Assembly: GCA_001805895.1 (NCBI GenBank)
Contig: MHHD01000005.1
Location: 1-14,183 of the forward strand
DNA from: Omnitrophica WOR_2 bacterium RIFCSPLOWO2_12_FULL_51_8
GTDB lineage: Bacteria > Omnitrophota > Gorgyraeia > Gygaellales > Profunditerraquicolaceae
Reading direction: 5' to 3'
DNA: 14,183 bases
The notes under the pieces were generated by a model. It saw only the letters and a program-made list of their open reading frames with translations, was not told the DNA's origin and made no database searches. The stretch's first letter is position 1. Every line of letters begins with the position of its first letter. The position numbers were made by a program, and so were the translations under genes. Positions 1 through 6,799 of the stretch are shown one piece after another.

Positions 1-953
1 CTGCAATCCGCGTCCAGGGATCTAAAGTCTTCGGTGTAGGGGGCATTCCTGACGGTAAGCTTGCCTGTGCTGGTAAAGGCAGTGCCGTTCCTGCCGTAAC
101 GGGTGGGTATCACGCAGTCAAACATATCTATCCCGCAGGCAACCGCCTCCAGAATATCCTCGGGCAGGCCCACGCCCATCAGGTAATGCGGCACATCTGG
201 CGGCAGCTGCCCGGCTGCCAGATGGACGATATTATACATCAAATTCTTGGGTTCGCCAACGGAAACTCCGCCGATGGCGATACCGTCAAAGTCCAGATCG
301 ATAATCTGCCTGGCGCACTCGCGGCGTAAATCATCATAGGTAGCTCCTTGTATAATCCCGAACAAGAGTTGCTTATCGCTTATCGCTAATCGCCTATCGC
401 TATCAACGATATGCGATTTGCGATATGCGATATGCTTTTTTGAGCGCCTCGCCCAGTCAAACGTCCTTTTCGCCGCCGATTCCGCCTGGTCCCGAGAGCA
501 GGGATAATGCACGCACTCATCCAGCTGCATCATCATGTCCGTCCCCAAATCCTGCTGCCAGGCGACGACGTCTTCGGGGGTCAGGAAATGCTTCGTCCCG
601 TCTACATGCGACTGGAATTCCACGCCGGAGTCATTTATTTTCCGCAGCAACGCTAAGCTGAATATCTGGTAGCCGCCGCTATCGGTAAGGATCGGCCCGG
701 CCCAGGAAATAAACTTGTGCAGGCCGCCCGCCTTCCTGATCACCTCTGCCCCCGGCCGTAGAAACAGATGGTAGCCGTTAGATAAAATAACCTGCGCCCC
801 GGAATCCGCTAATTCCCGGGGGCAGAGCGCCTTGACCGTTCCCTGGGTGCCCACGGGCATAAAACAAGGCGTTTCAATCTCCCCGTGCGCCGTCAACAAC
901 TTACCTATCCGGGCTTTTGTCTGCCTGTCTTGGTGGATCGGCGTGAATGACAT
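1..953 (-). CDS. tgt: Queuine/preQ1 tRNA-guanine transglycosylase, 3' end cut by window edge
   Basis: Tgt exchanges guanine-34 of GUN-anticodon tRNAs for preQ1 (bacterial route), before QueA acts. Reading from ATG at 953, 317 codons are open to the left edge with no stop. Visible motifs are LTDSGGYQIFSLA (residues 89-101, with the general base Asp91), HVDGTKHFLTPE, DECVHYP, FGIIQG (198-203), GIAIGGVSVGEP, YLMGVG, and MFDCVIPTR (277-285, with the expected nucleophile Asp279). The sequence ends at LDADC, where the zinc-binding Cys cluster begins, so that cluster and the C-terminus are outside the window. The start lies 13 bases after the queA stop, and I see no clear Shine-Dalgarno. Oddity: residues 173-195, between WARRSKK and LLFGIIQG, are encoded by a 65-base inverted heptad repeat and make this linker about 12-15 residues longer than in E. 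coli Tgt. The frame stays open through it. Identity is certain; whether the linker affects activity is unknown. Confidence 0.96.
   Translation of the reverse strand, partial: MSFTPIHQDRQTKARIGKLLTAHGEIETPCFMPVGTQGTVKALCPRELADSGAQVILSNGYHLFLRPGAEVIRKAGGLHKFISWAGPILTDSGGYQIFSLALLRKINDSGVEFQSHVDGTKHFLTPEDVVAWQQDLGTDMMMQLDECVHYPCSRDQAESAAKRTFDWARRSKKHIAYRKSHIVDSDRRLAISDKQLLFGIIQGATYDDLRRECARQIIDLDFDGIAIGGVSVGEPKNLMYNIVHLAAGQLPPDVPHYLMGVGLPEDILEAVACGIDMFDCVIPTRYGRNGTAFTSTGKLTVRNAPYTEDFRSLDADC
371..435. repeat. Inverted heptanucleotide-repeat element inside tgt
   Basis: On the plus strand, 371-398 is four 7-base units: GCTTATC, GCTTATC, GCTAATC, GCCTATC. Then come GCTATC and AAC (399-407), then four units at 408-435: GATATGC, GATTTGC, GATATGC, GATATGC. 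The right arm read in reverse complement gives GCATATC, GCATATC, GCAAATC, GCATATC. It pairs with the left arm over 28 positions, with exactly one mismatch per heptad, always at unit position 3. The element is translated in frame as Tgt residues 173-195. It resembles, in concept, protein-coding palindromic elements such as those known in Rickettsia; relationship to any named family is not shown. Confidence 0.85.
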
Positions 954-966
954 AGCATTAGAAAAA

Positions 967-1965
967 TTACACAATCAACATCGCATCCCCGTAACTATAA
1001 AACCGGTATTTTTTATCTATCGCTTCCCGATAGGCCCTCTGCGCCAATTCCGTTCCAGCTAAGGCGCAGGTGAGCATAAACAGGGTAGTGCGGGGAAAAT
1101 GGAAATTAGTCAAAAGACAGTCTACAACTCTAAACTTATATCCCGGGTAAATAAAAAGACTGGCGGCTCCGTTTCCTTTGCCACTTACGCCATAACTCTC
1201 TAAGGCGCGCGCGGAGGTAGTGCCGGCGGCAAAAATCCGACCGCCGCTTTTTTTCGCCTCTGCTACTTTTTTCAGAGTCGCGGCAGGGATTTCATAACGC
1301 TCTGCCTCCATCCGGTGCCGGGTAATATCCTCGCACTTGACCGGCTTGAAGGTGGCGTAGCCAACATGCAGTGTGAGAAAGCGAATTGCCGTGCCCTGCG
1401 CGGCAATTTCCCCCAGCATCCCCGAAGTAAAATGCAATCCTGCGGTCGGGGCTGCCACTGCCCCTTCCCTTTTGGCATACACGGTCTGGTAATAGATCTT
1501 ATCCTGATCTTCTGCCTCCCTCTTGATGTAAGGCGGCAAGGGAATAGCGCCTGCGCGATAAATACTGCTTATATCCTGAGCGCGGAAAGTAATCTCGTTT
1601 TTGGCGCTCACCACTGCCGGCAGCCTGCCGTCGGCAAAGAGTATCTGTTCGCCTTTTTTGGTGCGGCTGGGTTTAATCAAGGCACGGAAGGTCGAATCTT
1701 TCTTGCGGCTGAGAAGCAGCGCCTCCACCTTGCCGCCGGTAGTCTTACGGCCCTTCAGGCGGCAGGTAAGGACCTTGGTGTCATTTAGAATTAAAACGTC
1801 GTCCTTTTGCAGATAATTTTTAATCTCTGGAAAGGAATGGTGTCCTATGCCCTGCCCCTTTCGGTCAACCACTAAGAGCCGGGCCTCTTCTCTCCTCTTT
1901 AAGGGGTATTGGGCAATCAGTTCCCTGGGCAAGGCATAGTCAAAGGAGGAAAGGTAATTGCGCAT
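967..1965 (-). CDS. queA: S-adenosylmethionine:tRNA ribosyltransferase-isomerase
   Basis: QueA transfers and isomerises the ribosyl part of SAM onto preQ1 in tRNA, forming epoxyqueuosine. It is a cytoplasmic enzyme between Tgt and the epoxide reductase. The 332-residue product is close to the family's usual length. Seen motifs are ELIAQYPL near residue 15, VLILNDTKVL (57-66), GAVAAPTAGLHFT (168-180), LHVGYATFKPV (199-209), HRMEAERYEI (217-226), GTTSARALES (248-257), LLTNFHFPRTTLFML (284-298) and a C-terminal FYSYGDAMLI. The ATG at 1965 shares one base with the TGA of the upstream GHL10 gene (TGATG), so translation is probably coupled. The tgt start follows 13 bases after its TAA. The pairing of queA with tgt is common in bacteria and supports both calls. 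Confidence 0.98.
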   Translation of the reverse strand: MRNYLSSFDYALPRELIAQYPLKRREEARLLVVDRKGQGIGHHSFPEIKNYLQKDDVLILNDTKVLTCRLKGRKTTGGKVEALLLSRKKDSTFRALIKPSRTKKGEQILFADGRLPAVVSAKNEITFRAQDISSIYRAGAIPLPPYIKREAEDQDKIYYQTVYAKREGAVAAPTAGLHFTSGMLGEIAAQGTAIRFLTLHVGYATFKPVKCEDITRHRMEAERYEIPAATLKKVAEAKKSGGRIFAAGTTSARALESYGVSGKGNGAASLFIYPGYKFRVVDCLLTNFHFPRTTLFMLTCALAGTELAQRAYREAIDKKYRFYSYGDAMLIV

Positions 1966-3155
1966 CAGGGGTTTAAGGCCGCGGCCAGGGCGTCGTTGAG
2001 GTAATCATAGGAAAAAAGGATTATTCCGTCGGGCTTAAGGCCGGCGATATCGCGGTACTGCGCGAGGATCAAATCCGGATTATCTGCGCCCAAGAAAAGC
2101 CCCAACCCAACATAAACCCTGCCCCTGCCGCGGAAGGAAAGGCCCGCCTTGGCGTTCTCTAATACCAGGCGGCTGTCTAAGCTGTAATTCATCAAGGCCG
2201 CGTAATCCGCGATTCCCTCTTCCAGCCAGAGCGGCCAGTCCTGAAAGGCGCTTGTATAAGCGCGCTCCGCCGCAGGGATCACCGCGCAGGAGACCAGCAT
2301 CATCGCGGATTTCCTTTTCACCGCCCGAGAAATCTCCGTGACTAACTGCGTAACCTGCTGCCTTCTCCACTCATCCCATTGCCGGAATCTTTTTTCGTTG
2401 TTCAAACCGGTTAAAGGATCGTATCCGTGCTTCTCTTTAAATAACTGTAATGATTTTTTCCCGTAGCCGTAACTTAGGCCGTATTGCTGGAACCTGCTGC
2501 CGGGCAGAAAAGGCACAATATAGGGATAGCGCGCATAATCCAGATGCACGCCGCTCAGCAAAGGATAACGGTTAGCTATTTCTTCGGCTACCGCAACTAA
2601 GTATTTCCTTACCTCGGGGTCTGCCGGTTCCAGAAAAAGCTGCCCCTCGCGCAGGTAGCGCTTATCCAGCTCTGTGTAGCGGCTATCTATTTGCAAGGAT
2701 GTCCTGCCATACTGGTCGCGGGTCAATACCGCATCTGTGTGTCTGAGTAAAATTTCTGCCTGCTCATTCTTTCCCAGGCTAAGGAGATTTAGCCAGGCAA
2801 AGACCTTTATCCCTTTCTTGCCCGCCCTTTCCAGCAAAAGGTCTATGGTATCCCTGCCAGCAGACTTCAAGATATTCTCAAAATTGCCGCGCTCTAAAAT
2901 CTTGGTATCGTAATATGCCTTTCCTGCCTGATACACCTGCAGGTAAATCTCATCTATCTTGGCCTTTTCGCAAAAATTCACCAGTTCCTCTACGTTTTTC
3001 TTGGCATAGAGCACTCTCTTTGCCGTAAAAACCGGCACCCACACCCCGCGCTTAACTCCTGCGGAAGACTGGGCAAACGCCGGTATAAGGCAAATAAAAA
3101 ATATCTGTGTGAAAAATAGCGCGACGGTCACAAGATAACGTATTTTTTTCTTCAT
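1965..3155 (-). CDS. Secreted glycosyl-hydrolase-like protein, GHL10 (DUF187) type
   Basis: This 396-residue protein has a Sec signal peptide: basic MKKK, a hydrophobic stretch at residues 7-26, and likely cleavage after AFA at 28. The mature part begins with RGVWVPVF and shows the alternating helices and strands of a TIM-barrel GHL10 protein: KIDEIYLQVY (66-75), GIKVFAWLNLLSLG (115-128), and the hallmark SGVHLDYARYP (201-211) with Asp206. LMNYSLD and DGIILFSYDYLN lie near the C-terminus. Family members act on, or are predicted to act on, extracytoplasmic polysaccharide or peptidoglycan; the substrate here cannot be read. Its ATG overlaps the TGA of the DUF2905 gene (ATGA, 3152-3155), and it is followed directly by queA, so it is co-transcribed with queuosine genes without an obvious functional link. 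The GHL10 call rests on the barrel pattern and the DYARYP motif. Confidence 0.85.
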   Translation of the reverse strand: MKKKIRYLVTVALFFTQIFFICLIPAFAQSSAGVKRGVWVPVFTAKRVLYAKKNVEELVNFCEKAKIDEIYLQVYQAGKAYYDTKILERGNFENILKSAGRDTIDLLLERAGKKGIKVFAWLNLLSLGKNEQAEILLRHTDAVLTRDQYGRTSLQIDSRYTELDKRYLREGQLFLEPADPEVRKYLVAVAEEIANRYPLLSGVHLDYARYPYIVPFLPGSRFQQYGLSYGYGKKSLQLFKEKHGYDPLTGLNNEKRFRQWDEWRRQQVTQLVTEISRAVKRKSAMMLVSCAVIPAAERAYTSAFQDWPLWLEEGIADYAALMNYSLDSRLVLENAKAGLSFRGRGRVYVGLGLFLGADNPDLILAQYRDIAGLKPDGIILFSYDYLNDALAAALNP

Positions 3156-3367
3156 TTTCTGGAAAATAGCCTGATGATTAAAGAGATAATAATGCTGAGC
3201 AGGATGGAAGTCGCCAGCGGAAAATAGAAAGTAAAATTCTTTTTCTGGAGCAAGATGTCGCCGGGAAGCCTGCCTAAAAAGGGAACCCGCTGGAAAAAAG
3301 TCAAAATTATTCCAGCCACGATCAGGATTATCCCGAATATAATTAAGGTCTTGCCGATTTCCTGCAA
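3152..3367 (-). CDS. Small DUF2905 membrane protein, TTG start
   Basis: This is a 71-residue protein with two membrane segments (about residues 7-24 and 47-67). They flank the conserved loop PFLGRLPGDI (29-38) and NFTFYFPLAT (44-53), the signature of the DUF2905 family, whose function is unknown. I place the start at TTG 3367 because GGAGG (plus-strand CCTCC, 3375-3379) sits 7 bases upstream and family members usually begin with a QEIGK-like segment. An upstream in-frame ATG at 3391 and a TTG at 3397 have poor ribosome binding sites and would add 8-10 residues. The gene overlaps the 3' end of queH by 25 bases and its stop overlaps the next start, so it sits inside a coupled cluster. Confidence 0.88.
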   Translation of the reverse strand: MQEIGKTLIIFGIILIVAGIILTFFQRVPFLGRLPGDILLQKKNFTFYFPLATSILLSIIISLIIRLFSRK

Positions 3368-3885
3368 CGCTCTGCCTCCGAAAAACTGCATCCGCAATAT
3401 CTCTGACAGTAAATTCCTTTATTCTTTGCCTCTTGATGCGCCTGCCGGAATCCCGGCCGGAAGTCCGCGTAGTAAAACTTCACCCCGCCATTTACCGCGG
3501 ATTCCTTGCCGATTTCCTTTAACTTATCCTGATCCTGATAGGGACTGACTAAAAGCGTGGTGGTAAATTGAGCGAAGCCGCTTTGTTGCGCGGCGCGGGC
3601 AGTTTGTTCAAGGCGCAGGCGCCAGCATAAAAAGCAGCGCTGCGGCGCGGCCCCTTCCTTGCCCAGCGCCTGAAAAAATTCCTGCGGCCGGTATTCCGGA
3701 TAGCTGACCACGCAACCCTCCTCCTTTGCCCAACGCTCCACTGCCTCCCTGCGCCGGTCATATTCTGCCAGCGGGTGAATGTTAGGGTTGTAGAATAGCG
3801 CGCTCACCTCAAATCCCTCTTTGCGCAACTCCCTTAAGGGGTAAATCCCGCACGGCGCGCAACAGGTGTGGAGTAGTAGTTTCAT
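3343..3885 (-). CDS. queH: Epoxyqueuosine reductase QueH (DUF208)
   Basis: QueH reduces epoxyqueuosine in tRNA to queuosine, the last step of the pathway, and replaces the unrelated cobalamin-dependent QueG. The 180-residue product carries the family's cysteine pattern: HTCCAPCG (Cys8, Cys9, Cys12), QRCFLCW (Cys84, Cys87) and YCGCS (Cys164, Cys166), plus FYNPNIHP (31-38), the YDRRR segment and TTLLVSPYQD (109-118). These Cys residues are those expected to hold the iron-sulfur centre and metal. The ATG at 3885 gives the usual N-terminus right before the CCAPC motif; I see no strong Shine-Dalgarno. A perfect palindrome lies 15-32 bases upstream. It is the first gene of the left cluster, which also contains queA and tgt, and this agrees with its role. 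Confidence 0.96.
   Translation of the reverse strand: MKLLLHTCCAPCGIYPLRELRKEGFEVSALFYNPNIHPLAEYDRRREAVERWAKEEGCVVSYPEYRPQEFFQALGKEGAAPQRCFLCWRLRLEQTARAAQQSGFAQFTTTLLVSPYQDQDKLKEIGKESAVNGGVKFYYADFRPGFRQAHQEAKNKGIYCQRYCGCSFSEAERCRKSARP
3375..3379 (-). promoter_or_regulatory. Ribosome binding site that decides the DUF2905 start
   Basis: Minus-strand GGAGG lies 7 bases before the TTG at 3365-3367, inside the end of queH. No comparable site precedes the in-frame ATG at 3391. Confidence 0.7.
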
Positions 3886-4027
3886 ACTTAAATTTTACGA
3901 TAGGACATATGTCCTATTATTTTGAAGAATAGAATGCCTGAAATGTTCTACTAAGTTTTACTCGGGATATTTCCCGCGTGCTAGTGGGAACTGTCCCCGC
4001 CCTCGTTTCCTCAAGCGGAGACAGTCC
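3886..4027. other. Only intergenic region over 25 bases
   Basis: This 142-base gap separates the secreted-protein gene from queH. It holds, from right to left, a REP-like inverted repeat (3982-4030), a short hairpin CGGGA-TATT-TCCCG (3963-3976), an A/T-rich stretch, and the 18-base palindrome. The A/T-rich stretch is the likely place for a promoter of the queH-tgt cluster, but I found no convincing -35/-10 pair. No small ORF in it is supported. Confidence 0.6.
3900..3917. promoter_or_regulatory. Perfect 18-base palindrome upstream of queH (possible operator)
   Basis: ATAGGACATATGTCCTAT reads the same on both strands. It sits 15-32 bases before the queH ATG, in the only long gap in the window, where a promoter for the left cluster would be expected. 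It could be the binding site of a dimeric regulator or a dispersed palindromic repeat; no regulator gene is nearby to decide. It has no poly-T tract and would make a poor terminator. Confidence 0.5.
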
Positions 4028-4030
4028 CTA
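3982..4030. repeat. REP-like imperfect inverted repeat overlapping a stop codon
   Basis: The left arm, TAGTGGGAACTGTCCCCG (3982-3999), is an imperfect inverted match to CGGAGACAGTCCCTA (4016-4030). The loop is 16 bases, and the arms differ by two small bulges and one mismatch. The TAG of the upstream gene (4028-4030) is formed by the outer end of the right arm. The GGGA-CTGTC core with a short loop looks like repetitive extragenic palindromes spread by single-strand (Y1/RAYT) transposases. That origin is inference; no transposase is in the window. It may also protect the 3' end of the message. Confidence 0.6.
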
Positions 4031-5008
4031 TCGAGGGGCGGCGGGCGAGGCGAAATTCACGATCATCTGCAGCTCATTCCTGGATTTATCTTTTCTTGCG
4101 GCGAGTTCTTCTCTGCAGAACTGCAGGACCTTGGGGTGCTGCTTGGAATTGGAATACAGGGCCCACATAACCGTGCCTTTAGCCGCCATATATAATTTGT
4201 CTTCGGCGCTAAGCCCAAGCTTCTTTCTGACTGCCTCCCCGTAATCGGACCTGCTTTTATCCTGGGAATAAAGGGCCATCACTGTCGTGCCATACACGCA
4301 GTCCAGGTCCCCGCTAAAGCCTAAATCCTCCTTATCCAGATCGATAATTAGTTTTAAATCATTTTTTATCAATTCGGAGAGTCTTTTCTTATCATCTTTG
4401 CCGCGCTTTTTCTTTAACCAGAGATTAACCTTGCTGCGGAATACATCCTCCCAGCTCAAAACATCGATCAACCTTTCAATCGGCTCCTTCCTGCCCGTCA
4501 CAAAGAATTCCATCCAGAGAAAATTCAGGTCGGAATAGTTCTTTACCCCTTCCAGGCGCCTTGAGTTTCCTTCGGGGGCAGAGGAAAGGACCTCGCCTAT
4601 CTTATCGCGCACTGCCTGCGGCGATCCCTCTTTATGGGCCAAGAGAAAAGATTCGGTCTCCTTATCGCGCCAGACGCGGAAGCTGGACAAGATGAATAAT
4701 TTCCCCGGCTCATCGGTAGTTTCAAAAATCTCCGCGTATTTCCTTAATAAGAATGGGTCGAGCTGGCTTGCCAGGCCAAAAAAATAAGCAGACACTTCGA
4801 TCATCTCGCCTCTCTCTTCTCTGCCCTCCCGGAAGAGCGGGGAATAAATAAAGTATTTCATCGCTTGAGGCACGTTATTGGGCGATGGGCTGCGGTAATA
4901 GAAGCTGGTAAAATCGTTGAACTGCTGATTAGAGTCAATCTCTGCCCTGGCCGCGGCAGGGAGGAAAAGATAAAAAGACAGGAGTAAAAAAAATATTTTC
5001 TTACGCAT
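4028..5008 (-). CDS. Secreted protein of unknown function, translationally coupled to ruvB
   Basis: I do not recognise this family. The 326-residue product starts with a clear signal peptide: MRKK, a hydrophobic run at residues 5-19, and likely cleavage after ARA at 22, so it is probably exported or periplasmic. The rest is mostly predicted helical and charged. It has a Lys-rich middle ([11 protein letters not shown]) and segments such as [16 protein letters not shown] that look like helical-repeat turns; no catalytic motif stands out. The start at ATG 5008 is chosen over an in-frame start at 5053 because AGAGGAA lies 7 bases upstream and the signal peptide then begins properly; the extra 15 residues would lie inside ruvB. 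The ATG overlaps the end of ruvB by 8 bases. Its TAG stop lies inside the REP-like repeat. Confidence 0.85.
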   Translation of the reverse strand: MRKKIFFLLLSFYLFLPAAARAEIDSNQQFNDFTSFYYRSPSPNNVPQAMKYFIYSPLFREGREERGEMIEVSAYFFGLASQLDPFLLRKYAEIFETTDEPGKLFILSSFRVWRDKETESFLLAHKEGSPQAVRDKIGEVLSSAPEGNSRRLEGVKNYSDLNFLWMEFFVTGRKEPIERLIDVLSWEDVFRSKVNLWLKKKRGKDDKKRLSELIKNDLKLIIDLDKEDLGFSGDLDCVYGTTVMALYSQDKSRSDYGEAVRKKLGLSAEDKLYMAAKGTVMWALYSNSKQHPKVLQFCREELAARKDKSRNELQMIVNFASPAAPR

Positions 5009-6053
5009 TGAATAATTCCTCTTGTTTCTCATACTTGATACCGAAGTGCTCAAAGGCTGACTTGGTGGCGGTCCTGCCCCGGGAAGTGCGCCTGAGGTAG
5101 CCGGCCTTCAATAAATACGGCTCTACGGTATCAGCAATGGTATCTACTTCTTCGTTGAGGCTGGCGGCCAAAGTCTCAATCCCAGCCGGGCCGCCGCCGT
5201 ACGACTCAAGGAGTAATCTCAGCACCTTGCGGTCCATTTCGTCCAAACCCGCCTTATCAATGCCTAATTCATCGAGGGTCTTGCTGGCCGTCTGGGCATC
5301 AACCCGCTCTTTTTTCCCCACCTGGGCATAATCCCGGACGCGCCGCAAGAGGCGGTTAGCGATCCTCGGGGTCCCGCGGGAACGCCGGGCAATTTCTTCT
5401 GCCGCCTCTTCGTCGACGTCCACCCCCAGGATCCTGGCGGAGTGCCGGATAATCCGGGCGAGGTCTTCAATCTTATAAAAGTCCAAATTGTAAAATATGC
5501 CGAACCTGCCCCTTAAGGGGGCGGCGAGCAGGCCGGTGCGGGTGGTGGCCCCCACCAGGGTGAAGGGCTTGAGGTTGAATTTTATGGTTTTGGCATACGG
5601 CCCCTTATCGATTACGAAGTCAATCTGAAAGCTCTCCATCGCCGGGTAGAGGAACTCCTCCACCACTTTGGAGAGCCGGTGGATCTCGTCAATAAATAAG
5701 ATATCGCCGCGCTCTAAGTTGGTAAGGATGCCGATCAGATCCCCGGCCCGCTCGATGGCCGGCCCGCTGGTCGCGGTAATCTTAGAGCTCATTTCATGGG
5801 CGATGATATGCGAGAGCGAGGTTTTTCCTAGTCCCGGCGGCCCGCTCAGCAGGACGTGCTCCAGCGGCTCTTTCCTCTGTTTTGCCGCCTGCATGGAAAC
5901 CTTTAAGTTTTCCACCACCTCCTTATGCCCCACAAACTCCGCGAGCTTCTTCGGCCGCAGGGATATATTCAAGACTACATCCTCTTCGGATTCCTTTATG
6001 CCGGTAAGCGGAGGGCCTCCTTTAATCAGCGCCTGCCTGATTTCTTCTTTCAT
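5001..6053 (-). CDS. ruvB: Holliday junction branch-migration ATPase RuvB
   Basis: RuvB is the hexameric motor that, with RuvA, drives branch migration of Holliday junctions in recombination and repair. The 350-residue product shows [12 protein letters not shown] (31-42), Walker A GPPGLGKT (71-78), [13 protein letters not shown], Walker [12 protein letters not shown] (117-127), sensor 1 GATTRTG (168-174), the arginine-finger segment PLRGRFG (179-185), sensor 2 [18 protein letters not shown], and a C-terminal winged helix with GGGPAG and TSRGRTAT. It has about 15 residues more at the N-terminus than short family members. The ATG at 6053 overlaps the scpA TGA by four bases (ATGA). Neither ruvA nor ruvC is in the window. 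Confidence 0.98.
   Translation of the reverse strand: MKEEIRQALIKGGPPLTGIKESEEDVVLNISLRPKKLAEFVGHKEVVENLKVSMQAAKQRKEPLEHVLLSGPPGLGKTSLSHIIAHEMSSKITATSGPAIERAGDLIGILTNLERGDILFIDEIHRLSKVVEEFLYPAMESFQIDFVIDKGPYAKTIKFNLKPFTLVGATTRTGLLAAPLRGRFGIFYNLDFYKIEDLARIIRHSARILGVDVDEEAAEEIARRSRGTPRIANRLLRRVRDYAQVGKKERVDAQTASKTLDELGIDKAGLDEMDRKVLRLLLESYGGGPAGIETLAASLNEEVDTIADTVEPYLLKAGYLRRTSRGRTATKSAFEHFGIKYEKQEELFNA
5016..5022 (-). promoter_or_regulatory. Strong ribosome binding site inside the ruvB 3' end
   Basis: Minus-strand AGAGGAA is followed by 7 bases and the ATG at 5006-5008. It fixes the start of the secreted unknown protein and implies active translation coupled to ruvB. Confidence 0.7.
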
Positions 6054-6781
6054 CGGGGGACGATATTCCCTATGTTCCTGGCGATTTCGATTTCCTGGAA
6101 TAACCCGCCCTGGCGGGCAACGATCTCTTTTAATTTGATTAACTCCAGTATGGCCAGGAATGTCACTACGATCTCTATCTTATTCTTTGCCTTTACGAAC
6201 AGGCTGGAAAGCTGGACTGCCGGATTGACCAACAGCAGGTGCAGGATCTCGTGGCTCTTCTGTTCGATGCTAAACTCGTCTTTGATAACCTCATAAAAGA
6301 CTTCCCTGGGGACATCTTTTAGGGCCTGGGAAAAGGCATTGATCAGGTCAAAGATACTCGCCTCAAAATAGACCTCCCCGCCCGCTTCCAGCTCCCTGCC
6401 TATTTCTGTCTTCGGCCGCTTAAAGACTTCACGCTGGCCGTTTTCCCTCTGCCTTAAATTTTCGGCGATCTCTTTGAATTTTTCGTATTCCAGCAGCCGC
6501 CTGACCAGCTCGGCCCGCGGGTCTTCCTGCGCCTCTACCTCCGCCTCTTCCTGCGCCGGAAGGAGCAGCTTGGATTTTATCTGCATCAGGGTAGCGGCCA
6601 TCACCAAGAATTCCCCGGCGATATTTAAATCCAATAGCTGCATCAGATTCAGGTATTGCAGGTACTGTTCGGTTACCTTGGCGATGGGGATATCGTAGAT
6701 GTTCAGGTGGTCTTTTTTGACCAAGTAGAGCAGGAGGTCAAGCGGACCCTCAAATATCTCTAATTTAATCTTATAACTCAT
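6050..6781 (-). CDS. scpA: Segregation and condensation protein A (kleisin)
   Basis: ScpA is the kleisin that bridges the SMC dimer and binds ScpB in the bacterial condensin complex. The 243-residue product has the family's N-terminal signature [15 protein letters not shown] (9-23), then [14 protein letters not shown] (28-41), [18 protein letters not shown], an acidic linker (EAEVEAQED), and a C-terminal winged-helix region near HEILHLLL and [12 protein letters not shown]. The length is typical. It starts at ATG 6781, 18 bases after trpS, with only a weak AGAG site, and ends in a four-base overlap with ruvB. The usual partner scpB is not adjacent. Confidence 0.96.
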   Translation of the reverse strand: MSYKIKLEIFEGPLDLLLYLVKKDHLNIYDIPIAKVTEQYLQYLNLMQLLDLNIAGEFLVMAATLMQIKSKLLLPAQEEAEVEAQEDPRAELVRRLLEYEKFKEIAENLRQRENGQREVFKRPKTEIGRELEAGGEVYFEASIFDLINAFSQALKDVPREVFYEVIKDEFSIEQKSHEILHLLLVNPAVQLSSLFVKAKNKIEIVVTFLAILELIKLKEIVARQGGLFQEIEIARNIGNIVPR

Positions 6782-6799
6782 CTCTGGATATTAGGAATA

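Noticed and set aside
371..435. A short CRISPR array
   Set aside because: Units are 7 bases with no spacers, arranged as two inverted arms; there is no repeat-spacer pattern and no cas gene.
360..440. Frameshift or broken tgt around the heptad repeat
   Set aside because: Codon-by-codon reading from 953 to 1 stays open through the repeat, with Tgt motifs correctly in frame on both sides.
1315..1788. 157-codon plus-strand ORF
   Set aside because: It is antisense to queA, whose motifs are unambiguous. It has no recognisable domain.
3890..3960. A sigma-70 promoter for the queH cluster
   Set aside because: The best pair I could place (TTCAGG, 17 bases, TAATAG) matches only three of six bases in each box, so I do not report it as a feature.
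3963..3976. Intrinsic terminator at the small hairpin CGGGA-TATT-TCCCG
   Set aside because: The stem is only 5 base pairs, and on the minus strand it is followed by AGTAAAACTT rather than a run of T.
5668..6138. 156-codon plus-strand ORF
   Set aside because: It is antisense to ruvB and scpA, both clearly real. Its composition is that of a shadow frame.
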